Below, piece after piece: positions 1 through 7,470 of a stretch of 10,341 bases of DNA; the stretch's first letter is position 1; each line of letters begins with the position of its first letter. The DNA is taken from the NCBI GenBank assembly GCA_003024985.2, contig PXIH01S0003875.1. The stretch is one strand, 5' to 3'. The notes under the pieces are model-generated. The model was not told the origin of the DNA. It did not search any database and saw only the letters and a program-made list of their open reading frames with translations. Both the position numbers and the translations under genes were made by a program. This stretch comes from Euperipatoides rowelli. Taxonomy: Eukaryota; Onychophora; Udeonychophora; Euonychophora; Peripatopsidae.

Positions 1-1
1 A

Positions 2-55
2 TTCCTTGACCCAGAGGTCCGTGCTGAGCTCAAACCTTTCTTCCATAGATATTGA
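2..55 (+). CDS. possible C-terminal end of an exon (partial)
   Basis: An open frame enters from the left edge and ends at TGA (53-55). It encodes F-L-D-P-E-V-R-A-E-L-K-P-F-F-H-R-Y. The base composition is clearly richer in G+C than the flanking DNA, and the residue mix (acidic, basic, two prolines) is protein-like. An AATAAA hexamer follows at 68-73, only 13 bases after the stop. I do not recognise the protein. Only 17 codons are visible, so this could be chance or a fragment of a repeat. Confidence 0.25.
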   Translation, partial: FLDPEVRAELKPFFHRY

Positions 56-155
56 CTACTTTTTAATAATAAATTGAACCTGCAGCCGGAGCATGGGTCA
101 ATGATAAAGTTGAAATCAGAATAGTTTAATGAAATTAATGGATATCCTTTTTAAC

Positions 156-411
156 TCAACTTAATAATTTAGGATTTGTTCTTTTTATTCCCAGCCTGGG
201 TGGCACTGTCATGCATTTTTGTACTTTGGTGATGTTGCCATCCAGGTGCATGGCAACTTCTCTGACTTGCTGAGAATTTTTTCAGGATGTCAATGATATT
301 GCAAGTGAGACTGTGTTCAAATTCACTCTTTATAAAAGCCTTTTGATAATTCATTTGTTCCTGAATTTCCACAAGTTTTACCACAAAAATATTTGGGAAG
401 TTTTTTTCCTT
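156..411 (-). pseudogene. unidentified C-terminal coding tract with one frameshift
   Basis: Two overlapping - strand frames each look like real protein and join at a run of six A (six T on +, 277-282). The upstream frame reads ...K-L-V-E-I-Q-E-Q-M-N-Y-Q-K-A-F-I-K and then D-I-L-K. If the run had five A the frame would continue as N-S-Q-Q-V-R-E-V-A-M-H-L-D-G-N-I, then V-Q-K-C-M-T-V-P-P-R-L-G, and end at TGA (158-156). The tract is 60-80 residues, mostly helical and charged, with no transmembrane segment. The product is not recognised. It could be the last exon of a host gene with a sequencing slip in the homopolymer, a pseudogene, or part of an old transposon. The retroposed element at 427-644 inserted just 5' of it, and its target duplication supplies the upstream in-frame stop at 414-412. 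Confidence 0.4.
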
Positions 412-426
412 TCATGGGGTAGCTTT

Positions 427-644
427 TTTTTTTTTTTTATAAAATAAATCTCCAAGGGAGATTTCTGCGTTTTATTTAATCGAATGCTATTTACAATATA
501 TACAAGTATCGATATCAATCTTCTGATACCGGATACTACAGTGATGATTTTCTATTCATAAGTCCATTCTTCGATTCCAGTTCTGCACAATATCTCATAA
601 ATACTGAAGGAAAAATCCTAATTTAATTCTGACTGGATGAATAA
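427..644 (-). mobile_element. 5'-truncated retroposed sequence (processed retrocopy or SINE) with poly(A) and 15-bp TSD
   Basis: The 15-base sequence TCATGGGGTAGCTTT occurs exactly at 412-426 and again at 645-659. Between them is a - strand insert ending in poly(A), seen as T15 at 424-438 including three bases shared with the duplication. An AATAAA signal lies on the - strand at 476-471, about 32 bases before the poly(A). The 5' part has a short coding-like frame: M-R-Y-C-A-E-L-E-S-K-N-G-L-M-N-R-K-S-S-L from 598, with stop TAG at 538-536. This architecture is the hallmark of LINE-mediated retroposition. I favour a truncated processed copy of a host mRNA 3' end; an unknown SINE is the alternative. 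I see no tRNA-like A/B boxes in it. Confidence 0.7.
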
Positions 645-659
645 TCATGGGGTAGCTTT

Positions 660-864
660 ACATCATAAAATACAAAATTTACTGATAGATTTTTTTACTC
701 ACATAAAATTAAGCTTAAAAGGAAAGTGTCTGTGCGTCCTTACTCAACTAAGAATTATTAATATCTATTTGTTTACCCCAAAATTTATTACTACGCTTTC
801 TATATGTCATTTATGAAAAAGTTCTTTGATAATATTTACTCTATATCTCATAATATTCTATGGT
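660..864. other. AT-rich stretch without a supported gene
   Basis: Short - strand patches such as K-Y-Y-Q-R-T-F-S and R-S-N-K-F-W-G-K-Q-I-D-I-N-N look protein-like but are broken by several stops. They may be the decayed 3' continuation of the tract at 865-1404. Nothing else is recognisable. Confidence 0.3.
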
Positions 865-1404
865 GAACTCTTTTGATCTTGGTCTTGCAATATACGTTAA
901 GCTTTCCCTTAGCTAAAGGAGGTCTAGACTTTTAGCCTATAACTTAATTAATTTATTCATCTTTCAAAGATCCAATGTGCATGTTTCTCTATTCATCCTT
1001 TTTTAACTCTGCTGATTTTAACAATGCCTGTATACTCCCCACACACTTTTATTCATACTCAAAAAACGCTTATATAATTATTATAGATACCTTAAACAGC
1101 TCTGCTAATTTTCATAGAAAATTTATTCCAGTGTTTTGATTATTGATTATTATCCTTGGCTTCCATCGTGCTAAAACCCATTTCTCCTCCTCCTAACATC
1201 TTCCACTTTGTTTTTAAATTTGTCTGTGAATCCTTGTTTATCAACTGGCTTCTTGCCAATAAATACCAAATGCAAATTAGCTCTACATTCCTTTTTTGGA
1301 AAGATAATGTCTCCATGCATCAGTTATTCTTCCAGTATCCCTAATTTTTCGTCGTGATGTTATTTCTATTGCATTAATGGCCAATCAGCAACAACATAAT
1401 CTTC
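865..1404 (-). pseudogene. decayed unidentified coding tract
   Basis: On the - strand one frame running from 1404 to 1171 reads E-D-Y-V-V-A-D-W-P-L-M-Q, then after stops H-H-D-E-K-L-G-I-L-E-E, then an uninterrupted 49-codon frame from ATG 1320-1318 to TAG 1173-1171 containing P-K-K-E-C-R-A-N-L-H-L-V-F-I-G-K-K-P. A second frame then continues with S-T-M-E-A-K-D-N-N-Q and, beyond stops, S-K-H-W-N-K-F-S-M-K-I-S-R-A-V and I-K-V-C-G-E-Y-T-G-I-V-K-I. Charged, amphipathic composition over ~500 bases with stops and frame changes fits an old pseudogene or decayed transposon protein. I cannot name the family; a transposase is possible but no catalytic triad can be shown. Confidence 0.35.
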
Positions 1405-1430
1405 TTTGTGTTTTTTCTATATTTTTAATA

Positions 1431-1458
1431 TGAAAAGTATGAAATATTATACTTTTCA
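1431..1458. repeat. short inverted repeat (hairpin)
   Basis: TGAAAAGTAT (1431-1440) pairs perfectly with ATACTTTTCA (1449-1458) around an 8-base loop. It is AT-rich and isolated, with no gene end beside it, so its function is unknown and it may be chance. Confidence 0.5.
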
Positions 1459-1482
1459 AATTAATAAAATGTGTCCCTGTAT

Positions 1483-1504
1483 CCCCCCCCCCCCTTTTTT
1501 TTTT
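1483..1504. repeat. C12-T10 homopolymer junction
   Basis: Twelve C are followed directly by ten T, giving a 22-base pure pyrimidine strand. Such tracts are unstable in replication and sequencing, so the exact run lengths should not be trusted. Confidence 0.9.
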
Positions 1505-2085
1505 GGCTTAAACTCGGAAAATACATTCTCGGGATTTTGAATGTTTACCCTACCCCTTATTTAACACAAAATGACACAATGAAAGTGCCATTAATTTTTG
1601 TAAAACGGGGTAACTTGAAACATTTTTACCAACAATTTTGTTTGTGGTTGTGGAAACTTTGTGTTGCATTTTTCCAATATTTTTTCTATTCATCTTGTTA
1701 AGTGATGCCAGAGAGAAGATAGTTCATCTCAATTAAACAAAAATTCATAAAGTAAGTAATTTTTAGATATCGTAAAGTTAACTAGGATACACAGAGCAGA
1801 GAAAGTGAATTTCATAGCTTATAAAACTTATGTTGTAGAGCTTAAACTATATAGGAGATATGGATGAAACCTTTATCATACCTAACATGACTCATAAGAT
1901 TGATTATGGAAGTCATATCTGGTTATATTAATTGTTTATTTTGCATTTTAAAAATTAATATATAGTTGAACCACTCAGCACAAGAACATGTTAGCAATGG
2001 TAGCCCACTGCACAAGTGAAATGGTAATAAATAATAAGTATTAATAGCTCCAATAGTTGCCCTCTCACATTCACAATTATTATTA
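1505..2085. other. intergenic DNA, no gene seen
   Basis: Open frames on either strand are short and mostly T-rich low complexity. No repeat ends, RNA gene or coding-like patch is supported here. Confidence 0.4.
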
Positions 2086-2367
2086 CTAGTAATCCAGCGT
2101 TGGTCGAAATTCGACCAATAAGAAAATTTCCTTTGTAGAAAGCCGCCACTCCTTTGTACCTTTCCGCGACAATGCTAAAATGCTAAACAATGAATGTTTT
2201 AATTTTATATNTGCTAAACAATGAATGTTTTAATTTTATATGTAAATTTTAGCTCATTGCACTCCCTCTCCATATAAACTTTAACTCTGCCAAATCTCAC
2301 ACTCCTCTGTGCACCCAATTTGTTTAAATAGGGAGCCAAAGTTTCCCTTCACGTATTAATATATAGA
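2086..2367 (-). mobile_element. non-autonomous Helitron, copy 1
   Basis: Read on the - strand, the element starts with TC (TCTATATATTAATACGTGAA, from 2367) and ends with CTAG at 2089-2086, flanked by A and T (bases 2368 and 2085 on + are T and A). This matches the Helitron rule of insertion between A and T with TC...CTRR ends. A hairpin lies just inside the 3' end: T-GGTCGAA-A-TTCGACC-A at 2101-2117, 11 bases from CTAG. There are no terminal inverted repeats and no coding capacity for a RepHel protein. The sequence is closely related to the copy at 5243-5457 in opposite orientation, but ~35 bases longer near the 3' end and enlarged further by a suspicious 30-base duplication around an N. Confidence 0.85.
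2181..2241. repeat. 30-base exact direct duplication around a single N
   Basis: Bases 2181-2210 and 2212-2241 are identical, separated only by one N at 2211. The sister Helitron copy at 5243-5457 contains this segment once. A failed overlap merge in the assembly explains it better than a biological tandem repeat. Confidence 0.9.
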
Positions 2368-2461
2368 TAACAAAACAAGTATAAATTGACATATTCCTGA
2401 TTGGTGTAGATTTGATATTTAACACACTCGAGATTGTTATCTCTTTGGGTAGATTAATAAT

Positions 2462-2935
2462 TTAATTTTGAATAGCAAAAACATGAACATATTTCTTGAG
2501 TTCCTGTTGCAATACCTGTTGGTCTATGTTAACTGGAAACCAGTGCATATTAATGTTAACATTGTTAAATGCAGATCCCCAGTTAGCAGGAATGATATAA
2601 TAGTCTAAACAGGTAATAAAATATTTTTCCAGCTGACCTTGTGTTCCGCACTAATTACTTCAATAGACTACCAATATATCTTGGGTTGTGAGGAAAGTAG
2701 TCACCTATTATATTTTCCTTTCCTATAATAGACAAAATCTTTTTCACTACTGCAGCCAATTCCATTTTGTTTGTTCATTGTAGGCCATGAACAAAAAACA
2801 CTTGGAGTTGTATAGGCCTACAGGTTTCAGAACAATATCCCAATATTTGAAGGACTTTACAAACTTAATAATTTTTTCATAGTAATTCTCCAGTTGAGAG
2901 GTTTTTACCTGAAAAATCCTAATAACTTTCAACAT
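2462..2935 (-). pseudogene. decayed unidentified coding tract
   Basis: Three successive - strand frames look like one protein broken by frameshifts. The first (from ATG at 2935) includes Q-L-E-N-Y-Y-E-K-I-I-K-F-V-K-S-F-K-Y-W-D and ends at TAG 2749-2747. The second includes K-K-I-L-S-I-I-G-K-E-N-I-I-G-D-Y-F-P-H-N. The third includes C-G-T-Q-G-Q-L-E-K-Y-F-I-T-C-L-D-Y-Y and N-M-H-W-F-P-V-N-I-D-Q-Q-V-L and closes at TAA 2464-2462. The composite is about 150 residues with aromatic, charged, globular-type composition. I do not recognise a domain. It may be a transposon-encoded protein or a host pseudogene; the TTTTTCAG just upstream of part of the first frame could be a splice acceptor. Confidence 0.4.
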
Positions 2936-4475
2936 ATTTTAATGCCATACAGGTTAAAAATTATAGCCCGCATCCGGAGAGTTTGACTATATGGTAGCCA
3001 ATCTTGTGCTCCTCAAATGACCTTAATCTTATTTTTATATTTAACTCATTGAATAGTTTAATAAATAGCTTTGCCTAACATATTACTTGACTGTCATCTC
3101 CATTTCTCACATCACACTTTATTATCACATCTGCAGTGAAAAGAAAGAAGAATACCAAAGAAAGAAATGGAACGGGTTAGTTTCCTTTGCTCTCCCTAAT
3201 GTCAAAGACCTCCATATAGACCTCCAGTCTATATGGAGATTCTCCATAAAGAGAAACAATATCGTCAATTAAAGAACTTAAAAAAATATTGTCAATTATT
3301 TCTGATCATATATATTTCTATCTATTACATAAACTAAATTTTTGTATTTTTTGCCAATTTGATGAGAGTTTTTTGCAGGCAATGTCCTTGATACCTTTGA
3401 CGTTATTGATACAGAATATTTCTTTCTTTCTGGTTGCCATTTTCATGCTGTTTGGTATATGGAAGGTGAGAAACTTGTATATGTTTGAGGGTATAAAATT
3501 TGGGGCCTTGGCCTTACCTTCAGATTCAGTTGCAGAAATTGGCTGTAGCTGACTGGAAATTATTGCCTGAGGTTATTTTTAACTAAAATGGGTCAATCAT
3601 GTTGTTTTGAATTATTTTAATATTTTTTTAAGGGATGTTTTTCCATAATATGTTTATTTTGTTTTGAGTGTGTTGCTTGTTGCGATGACACTTTTTTTGT
3701 CACTTTTCTATCCAATATCCATGGATACCTTTGCCTTTTTTGTTTTCTCAATTGCTGTTTATTTTTATTTTGCGATTTTTATATGCCCGTGTCACAGTAT
3801 TTGTTGGCACTGTGGCCAAAATAATNTTTTGGTTGTATTTTGCTCTCTCATGCTGATAGTTGGCTATGTACTTTTTTTTTTGTTCCTTGCTTGGTATTTT
3901 ATTTTTTTTATGTGCCTTTCCTCATTATTGTGATGGGCAGTGATGTATTCTTTCCTTTTTGGTATTTAATAAAAGTTTTTAGGATCAAACCCTGGAAAAA
4001 AAACAAAAAACAAACTGAATTTTTATCAAATATGTTGCTTGTTTACTTTATTTATTATAGCAATATTTTATTTATTATTTGTACAATGAAATAGAATGTT
4101 TTCCCCGATTCACTTTTCAGTAAGTCTTGCCTTCATGATTAAATTTCCTGCCATATGTTTTTGTTTGATGTATTTTCTTGTGGTAGCCTCAGATACAAAT
4201 TTCTATTTATTTATTCACTATGCTTCCATTATACTTTTATTTAATTATCAAGTTACACTAAGTTTTATTTGCTGTAAACTAAACATTGCATTTAGTTATT
4301 AAATAGAATATACTTTTAATGGAATATTTTAAATAATAACAACATGCATTTATCAATTATTATTCTTAAAAGCAACATCAGATCATATTTTCTTATAAAA
4401 GATATGTTGAGAATATTGAAGACAGTGATTGACACAAGATTAATAATCATTTCAATTATTTAATGTAATAAATTG
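2936..4475. other. T-rich intergenic DNA without a supported gene
   Basis: Several + strand frames here translate to hydrophobic peptides, but T-rich DNA gives Phe, Leu and Ile on any reading, and none has a recognisable domain or codon pattern. Short - strand patches (for example E-E-H-K-I-G-Y-H-I-V-K-L near 2990-3030 and E-K-T-K-K-A-K-V-S-M-D-I near 3715-3760) look slightly more protein-like but are too broken to call. A single N occurs at 3826. Confidence 0.4.
3210..3238. repeat. perfect 12-bp hairpin
   Basis: CTCCATATAGAC (3210-3221) and GTCTATATGGAG (3227-3238) are exact reverse complements around the loop CTCCA. The stem is mixed in composition, so it is less likely to be chance than an all-A/T one. 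No element boundary or transcript end could be linked to it. Confidence 0.75.
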
Positions 4476-4507
4476 TGTTAAAATGAAACACATTTATCAT
4501 TTTAACA
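4476..4507. repeat. 11-bp hairpin next to the LINE 3' end
   Basis: TGTTAAAATGA (4476-4486) pairs exactly with TCATTTTAACA (4497-4507) around a 10-base loop. It lies 14 bases beyond the A-rich tail of the LINE, in presumed target DNA. Confidence 0.6.
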
Positions 4508-4520
4508 TATTTCATTTAAA

Positions 4521-4548
4521 TTATTTATTTATTTTATTATTATTTATT
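4521..4548 (-). repeat. A-rich microsatellite tail of the LINE
   Basis: On the - strand the element ends in AAATAA/AATAAT-type units rather than pure poly(A), a common 3' terminus for non-L1 LINEs. No matching target-site duplication was found at the right side because the 5' boundary is not defined. Confidence 0.7.
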
Positions 4549-4941
4549 CAGAATAATTACATACAATACACTTTCAGCAATGAGATTTGTTACATCTATA
4601 ATCAATCAACAAAAATAAAAATTTCTCCCTCCCCTATTTTCTCTTCCCCTTCTCTCCCTTTTCTCCCTCCTTTCCTTATTTTTTCTTTCCCCCCTCTTTT
4701 TTTATCCCTTCCTTCATCTCTTCATAATTTCCTTCAATTACCAAATGTAATATATCTTTATAACAACATTCTATATTTGTTCAAATATACATTTTACCAA
4801 TTAACATATAGAGAAAAGATAAGAGAGAGAGCACTCTCACCCTCTCCCCCCTCTCTCACCTCCCCTCCTTTAAAAGAGAAAGAGTCTCCCAAAACAAAAA
4901 GAAAAAAAGAAAAAGTAAAGCTCAGTAATCAATTGATCAAT
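4549..4941 (-). other. LINE 3' UTR with polypurine tract
   Basis: Between the ORF2 stop and the A-rich tail is a non-coding region. Its + strand at 4622-4717 is almost pure pyrimidine (three A in 96 bases), so the LINE transcript would carry a ~95-base purine tract with several GGGG/GGGAGG runs. A second purine-rich block lies at about 4813-4920. The + strand frame 4483-4986 that spans it is only the low-complexity translation of this tract. Confidence 0.65.
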
Positions 4942-5242
4942 CTAAGTATTCGACTTAACCAGATCTCTATATTTCAAAGCATATAACAGAAACATATCCA
5001 ATGATTTAATTGGAAAAACTTCATTATTACTGTCAAATGTATATTTACTTCACTCAATTTACTTAATTTTTGATCATTAATATCTTTAAACAATTTCCAC
5101 CTATATATTTCATAATGAGGGCATTTTATTACTATGTGATAGAGAGTCTCCTACTCCATCAAATTACAAATATCACAGTCCAAATATATTTCAACAAAAG
5201 ACATTCCAGCCATATATATAGAACTTCCACCACTTGTCTTAA

Positions 5243-5457
5243 TCTATATATTAATACGTGAAGGGAAAACTTTGGATCCCTTTTTAAGCATATTGCGTGC
5301 ACACGGAGGAGTGTGAGATTTGGCAGAGTTAAAGTTTTTATGGAGAGGGAGTGCAATGAGCTAAAATTTATATATAAAATTAAAACATTCATTGTTTAGC
5401 GTTGTGGGGGCTTTTTACAAAAGATTGGTCGAATTTCGACCACCATTGGATTACTAG
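5243..5457 (+). mobile_element. non-autonomous Helitron, copy 2, inside LINE ORF2
   Basis: The element starts with TC at 5243 (TCTATATATTAATACGTGAA), preceded by A, and ends with CTAG at 5454-5457, followed by T. Its 3' hairpin T-GGTCGAA-T-TTCGACC-A occupies 5426-5442, eleven bases before CTAG. It has no target-site duplication and no ORF, as expected for a short Helitron derivative. Excising exactly these 215 bases joins A5242 to T5458 and makes the flanking LINE frame continuous on the - strand (…L-I-I-Q then I-K-T-S-G-G…). It shares its full layout with copy 1 at 2086-2367. Confidence 0.93.
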
Positions 5458-6220
5458 TTTGTATTATTAGGCTTAACATATTTTATATCCAGACCTTTAT
5501 ATAAATATTGCTGTGGACTATATACCCATAATCTGGCAACTTAAACTTTTGTTCTTCTACAATTGCCAGATCCCACTGTCTATCACCGTCCCATTCAGTT
5601 TGTATAATTCTATTTAAAAACATCTCTATCATAGAAACGTCCAGACTATTAGCCAAAAAAGCATATCCCAATTTGGACAACAATAAATTTATCCTATGTA
5701 CCCAATTTGTTGAGCAACCCAGAACCGATGACGGTTTCATTTTTACAAGATGGTTAAAACATAATTTCGGGTATTTACTTTCTTCGATCGATAGCAATTT
5801 TCAACCAGTAAGTATATACTGTATCAATCTGTGTATCAAGATTTTTATACAAGGCAAACCTAGTTCCATTCTAATAATACTATTTCTCCTTCTTCTATTC
5901 ATATAAAAAAGTTTTTTTTATAGAAATTTATCTGTGTCCTTTCTAATCTTTTAATACCATTTAGTTCCCATATAGGACCAGCATACAAAATCACAGACAT
6001 GAACAAAGCAGAAAATAAACGTTGGGTAGTACCCAACTCAATTCTCCCTATCTTCCTAATGAATTTTTATAAATAATGTTAGGCTATAGCAAGGCTGCTA
6101 TAACATTATTTCTCTAATTCATCTTAAAATGTCTATCAAAACCCCATTATTTGACAATGTCACTCCTAAATATTTATAACTATTGCAATCTTTCCCTATT
6201 TCTCCAATTCCAATATTCAT

Positions 6221-6252
6221 GCTTAGATGATCTAGTGCTTAGATGATCTACT
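6221..6252. repeat. 16-base tandem duplication in LINE ORF2
   Basis: Two 16-base units (6221-6236 and 6237-6252) share GCTTAGATGATCTA and differ at one of the last two bases. Sixteen is not a multiple of three, so the duplication contributes a frameshift between the V-M-V-F and Y-K-Y-L-G blocks, although at least one other indel is needed to restore the frame. Confidence 0.8.
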
Positions 6253-6285
6253 TCCGTTTCCGTTTTGGAAAACCATTACATTAGA

Positions 6286-7470
6286 CTTTGAGATATTTTA
6301 TATTCAATTTATTTATTTCAAAATATTCACAAAGTCTGTCTATCTTTTTCTGTAAATTTATGGGGGTGTCTGTAAACACCACCAGATCATTAGCAAACAA
6401 CAGTAAGTGTATATTTACTCTATCAATCTGTATACCAGATATTCCTGATGTTTCTATATATAATGTGACAAATCATTCATATATATAAGTTGAACAACAA
6501 GATGCTAAGGGAGTCTCCTTGCAGCACTCCTTTTTGAATATGTCTTCCTACCTTGTTAATCCATGATAATCTAGTATATGTGTCTGCATTTCTATAATAT
6601 ACCATCAAAAATCTCAAGATTTTAATACTTATCCCTATCTTTTCTAGTTTATTCCATAATAATTGATGTGAAATAGAATCAAATGCCTTTTCTAAATCTT
6701 CAAAAAATGCATACAATTTACCTTCTTTTCTATATAGCTTTGAGTGTATTAAACAATGCAGTAAAAAGATTATCAATTGAGTCCATGTCTGCAATCTCTT
6801 ATAAAGTATCTAAGTTAAAATCTTTGTCAATACCGACATAAATGATAATGGCCTCTAATTAATTTGATGGCTTAAGAACATCCCCTTTCTTAAATATTGG
6901 GGTAACAATAAATCTGGTCATAGTATCTGGTATAATCCCCCTATCCCAAAGAAGGTTAAATAAATTATATGGTATCATATTCAAATACTCAGGACCATTT
7001 TTAATAAACTCAGGTAAAATCCCATCCCCACCAGGAGCTTTCCCTTTTTTTAAATTATTTATTGATTTATTTATTTCCATCATAGAAATAGGATAGTCCA
7101 ACAAATGATCAATAATCAGATTCCCACATCATATCAATTTTTTTTCTTTAGATGAATATTGCTCAGTTAAATAAAACAACCAATCCTCATCTTTTAATCC
7201 CTGTATATCTGAAGAAATCTTTGGCTTTATCTTTTTTATGGCCTTCCAAAAAGAGGTAGCCTCATGACATAAATATCCCTTCCGACTCATTCCTCAAATA
7301 TTCATTCCTTTTCCTCTTACATGTTTTCTTAAATTGGCTTCTTGCTGTTTTATAATTATATCTCGTATCATTGCTACCCATTTTTCTAAATTTTCTCCAT
7401 TGATAATTCAACCCTCTTTTAAGCATTATGCACTCATCATCATACCACTTTGCTTTGTTGTTTTTTCCTC
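6286..7470 (-). pseudogene. ORF2 part 2: linker and reverse transcriptase domain
   Basis: After the basic linker, the RT fingers read K-K-G-K-A-P-G-G-D-G-I and P-I-F-K-K-G-D-V-L-K-P-S-N (7104-6859). The palm reads F-E-D-L-E-K-A-F-D-S with the first catalytic Asp at 6698-6696, then G-V-L-Q-G-D-S-L-S-I-L-L-F-N-L-Y-I. The second catalytic motif is F-A-N-D (6397-6386) instead of F-A-D-D. Only about 54 residues separate P-S-N from the D-L-E-K-A-F block, roughly 20-25 fewer than usual, and the Q-x-G-F-R type block expected there is absent, so a short internal deletion is likely. After F-A-N-D-L-V-V-F the frame shifts again before S-K-S-N-V-M-V-F. Confidence 0.9.

Larger units (their letters stand above)
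4942..6285 (-). pseudogene. ORF2 part 3: thumb, C-terminal region and zinc knuckle, interrupted by a Helitron
   Basis: Blocks include Y-K-Y-L-G-V-T-L-S-N-N-G (about 6180-6145), V-I-L-Y-A-G-P-I-W-E-L-N-G, a 100-residue open stretch at 5797-5483 with S-K-Y-P-K-L-C-F and N-W-V-H-R-I-N-L-L-L-S, and after the Helitron the K-T-S-G-G block leading to C-D-I-C-N-L-M-E (Cys codons 5177-5175 and 5168-5166), then Y-H-I-V-I-K-C-P-H-Y (to 5112). This C-x2-C...H-x4-C pattern is the nucleic-acid-binding knuckle found at the end of many LINE ORF2 proteins. A TAG stop sits inside the knuckle where Tyr would be expected. A small frameshift just before 4980 separates it from the natural C-terminus. Confidence 0.85.

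Noticed and set aside
3664-3933. Multi-pass membrane protein on the + strand
   Set aside because: Hydrophobicity follows from T-rich DNA; the frame contains an N, overlaps another similar frame, and shows no motif.
3980-4000. Pol III B-box-like GGTTTGATCCT on the minus strand (tRNA-derived SINE)
   Set aside because: Two mismatches to the consensus, no A box at a suitable distance and no target duplication.
4483-4986. 167-residue + strand protein
   Set aside because: It is the antisense reading of the LINE 3' UTR polypurine tract and the end of ORF2; low-complexity Ser/Pro/Lys composition.
5159-5392. Minus-strand ORF across the Helitron
   Set aside because: It runs from LINE sequence into the Helitron and is not conserved with either; a shadow frame.
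2086-5457. A single TIR transposon bounded by ~250-bp inverted repeats
   Set aside because: Each repeat alone has complete Helitron ends and an A|T target, and the right one interrupts a LINE ORF that is continuous without it. The LINE 3' end also lies between them.
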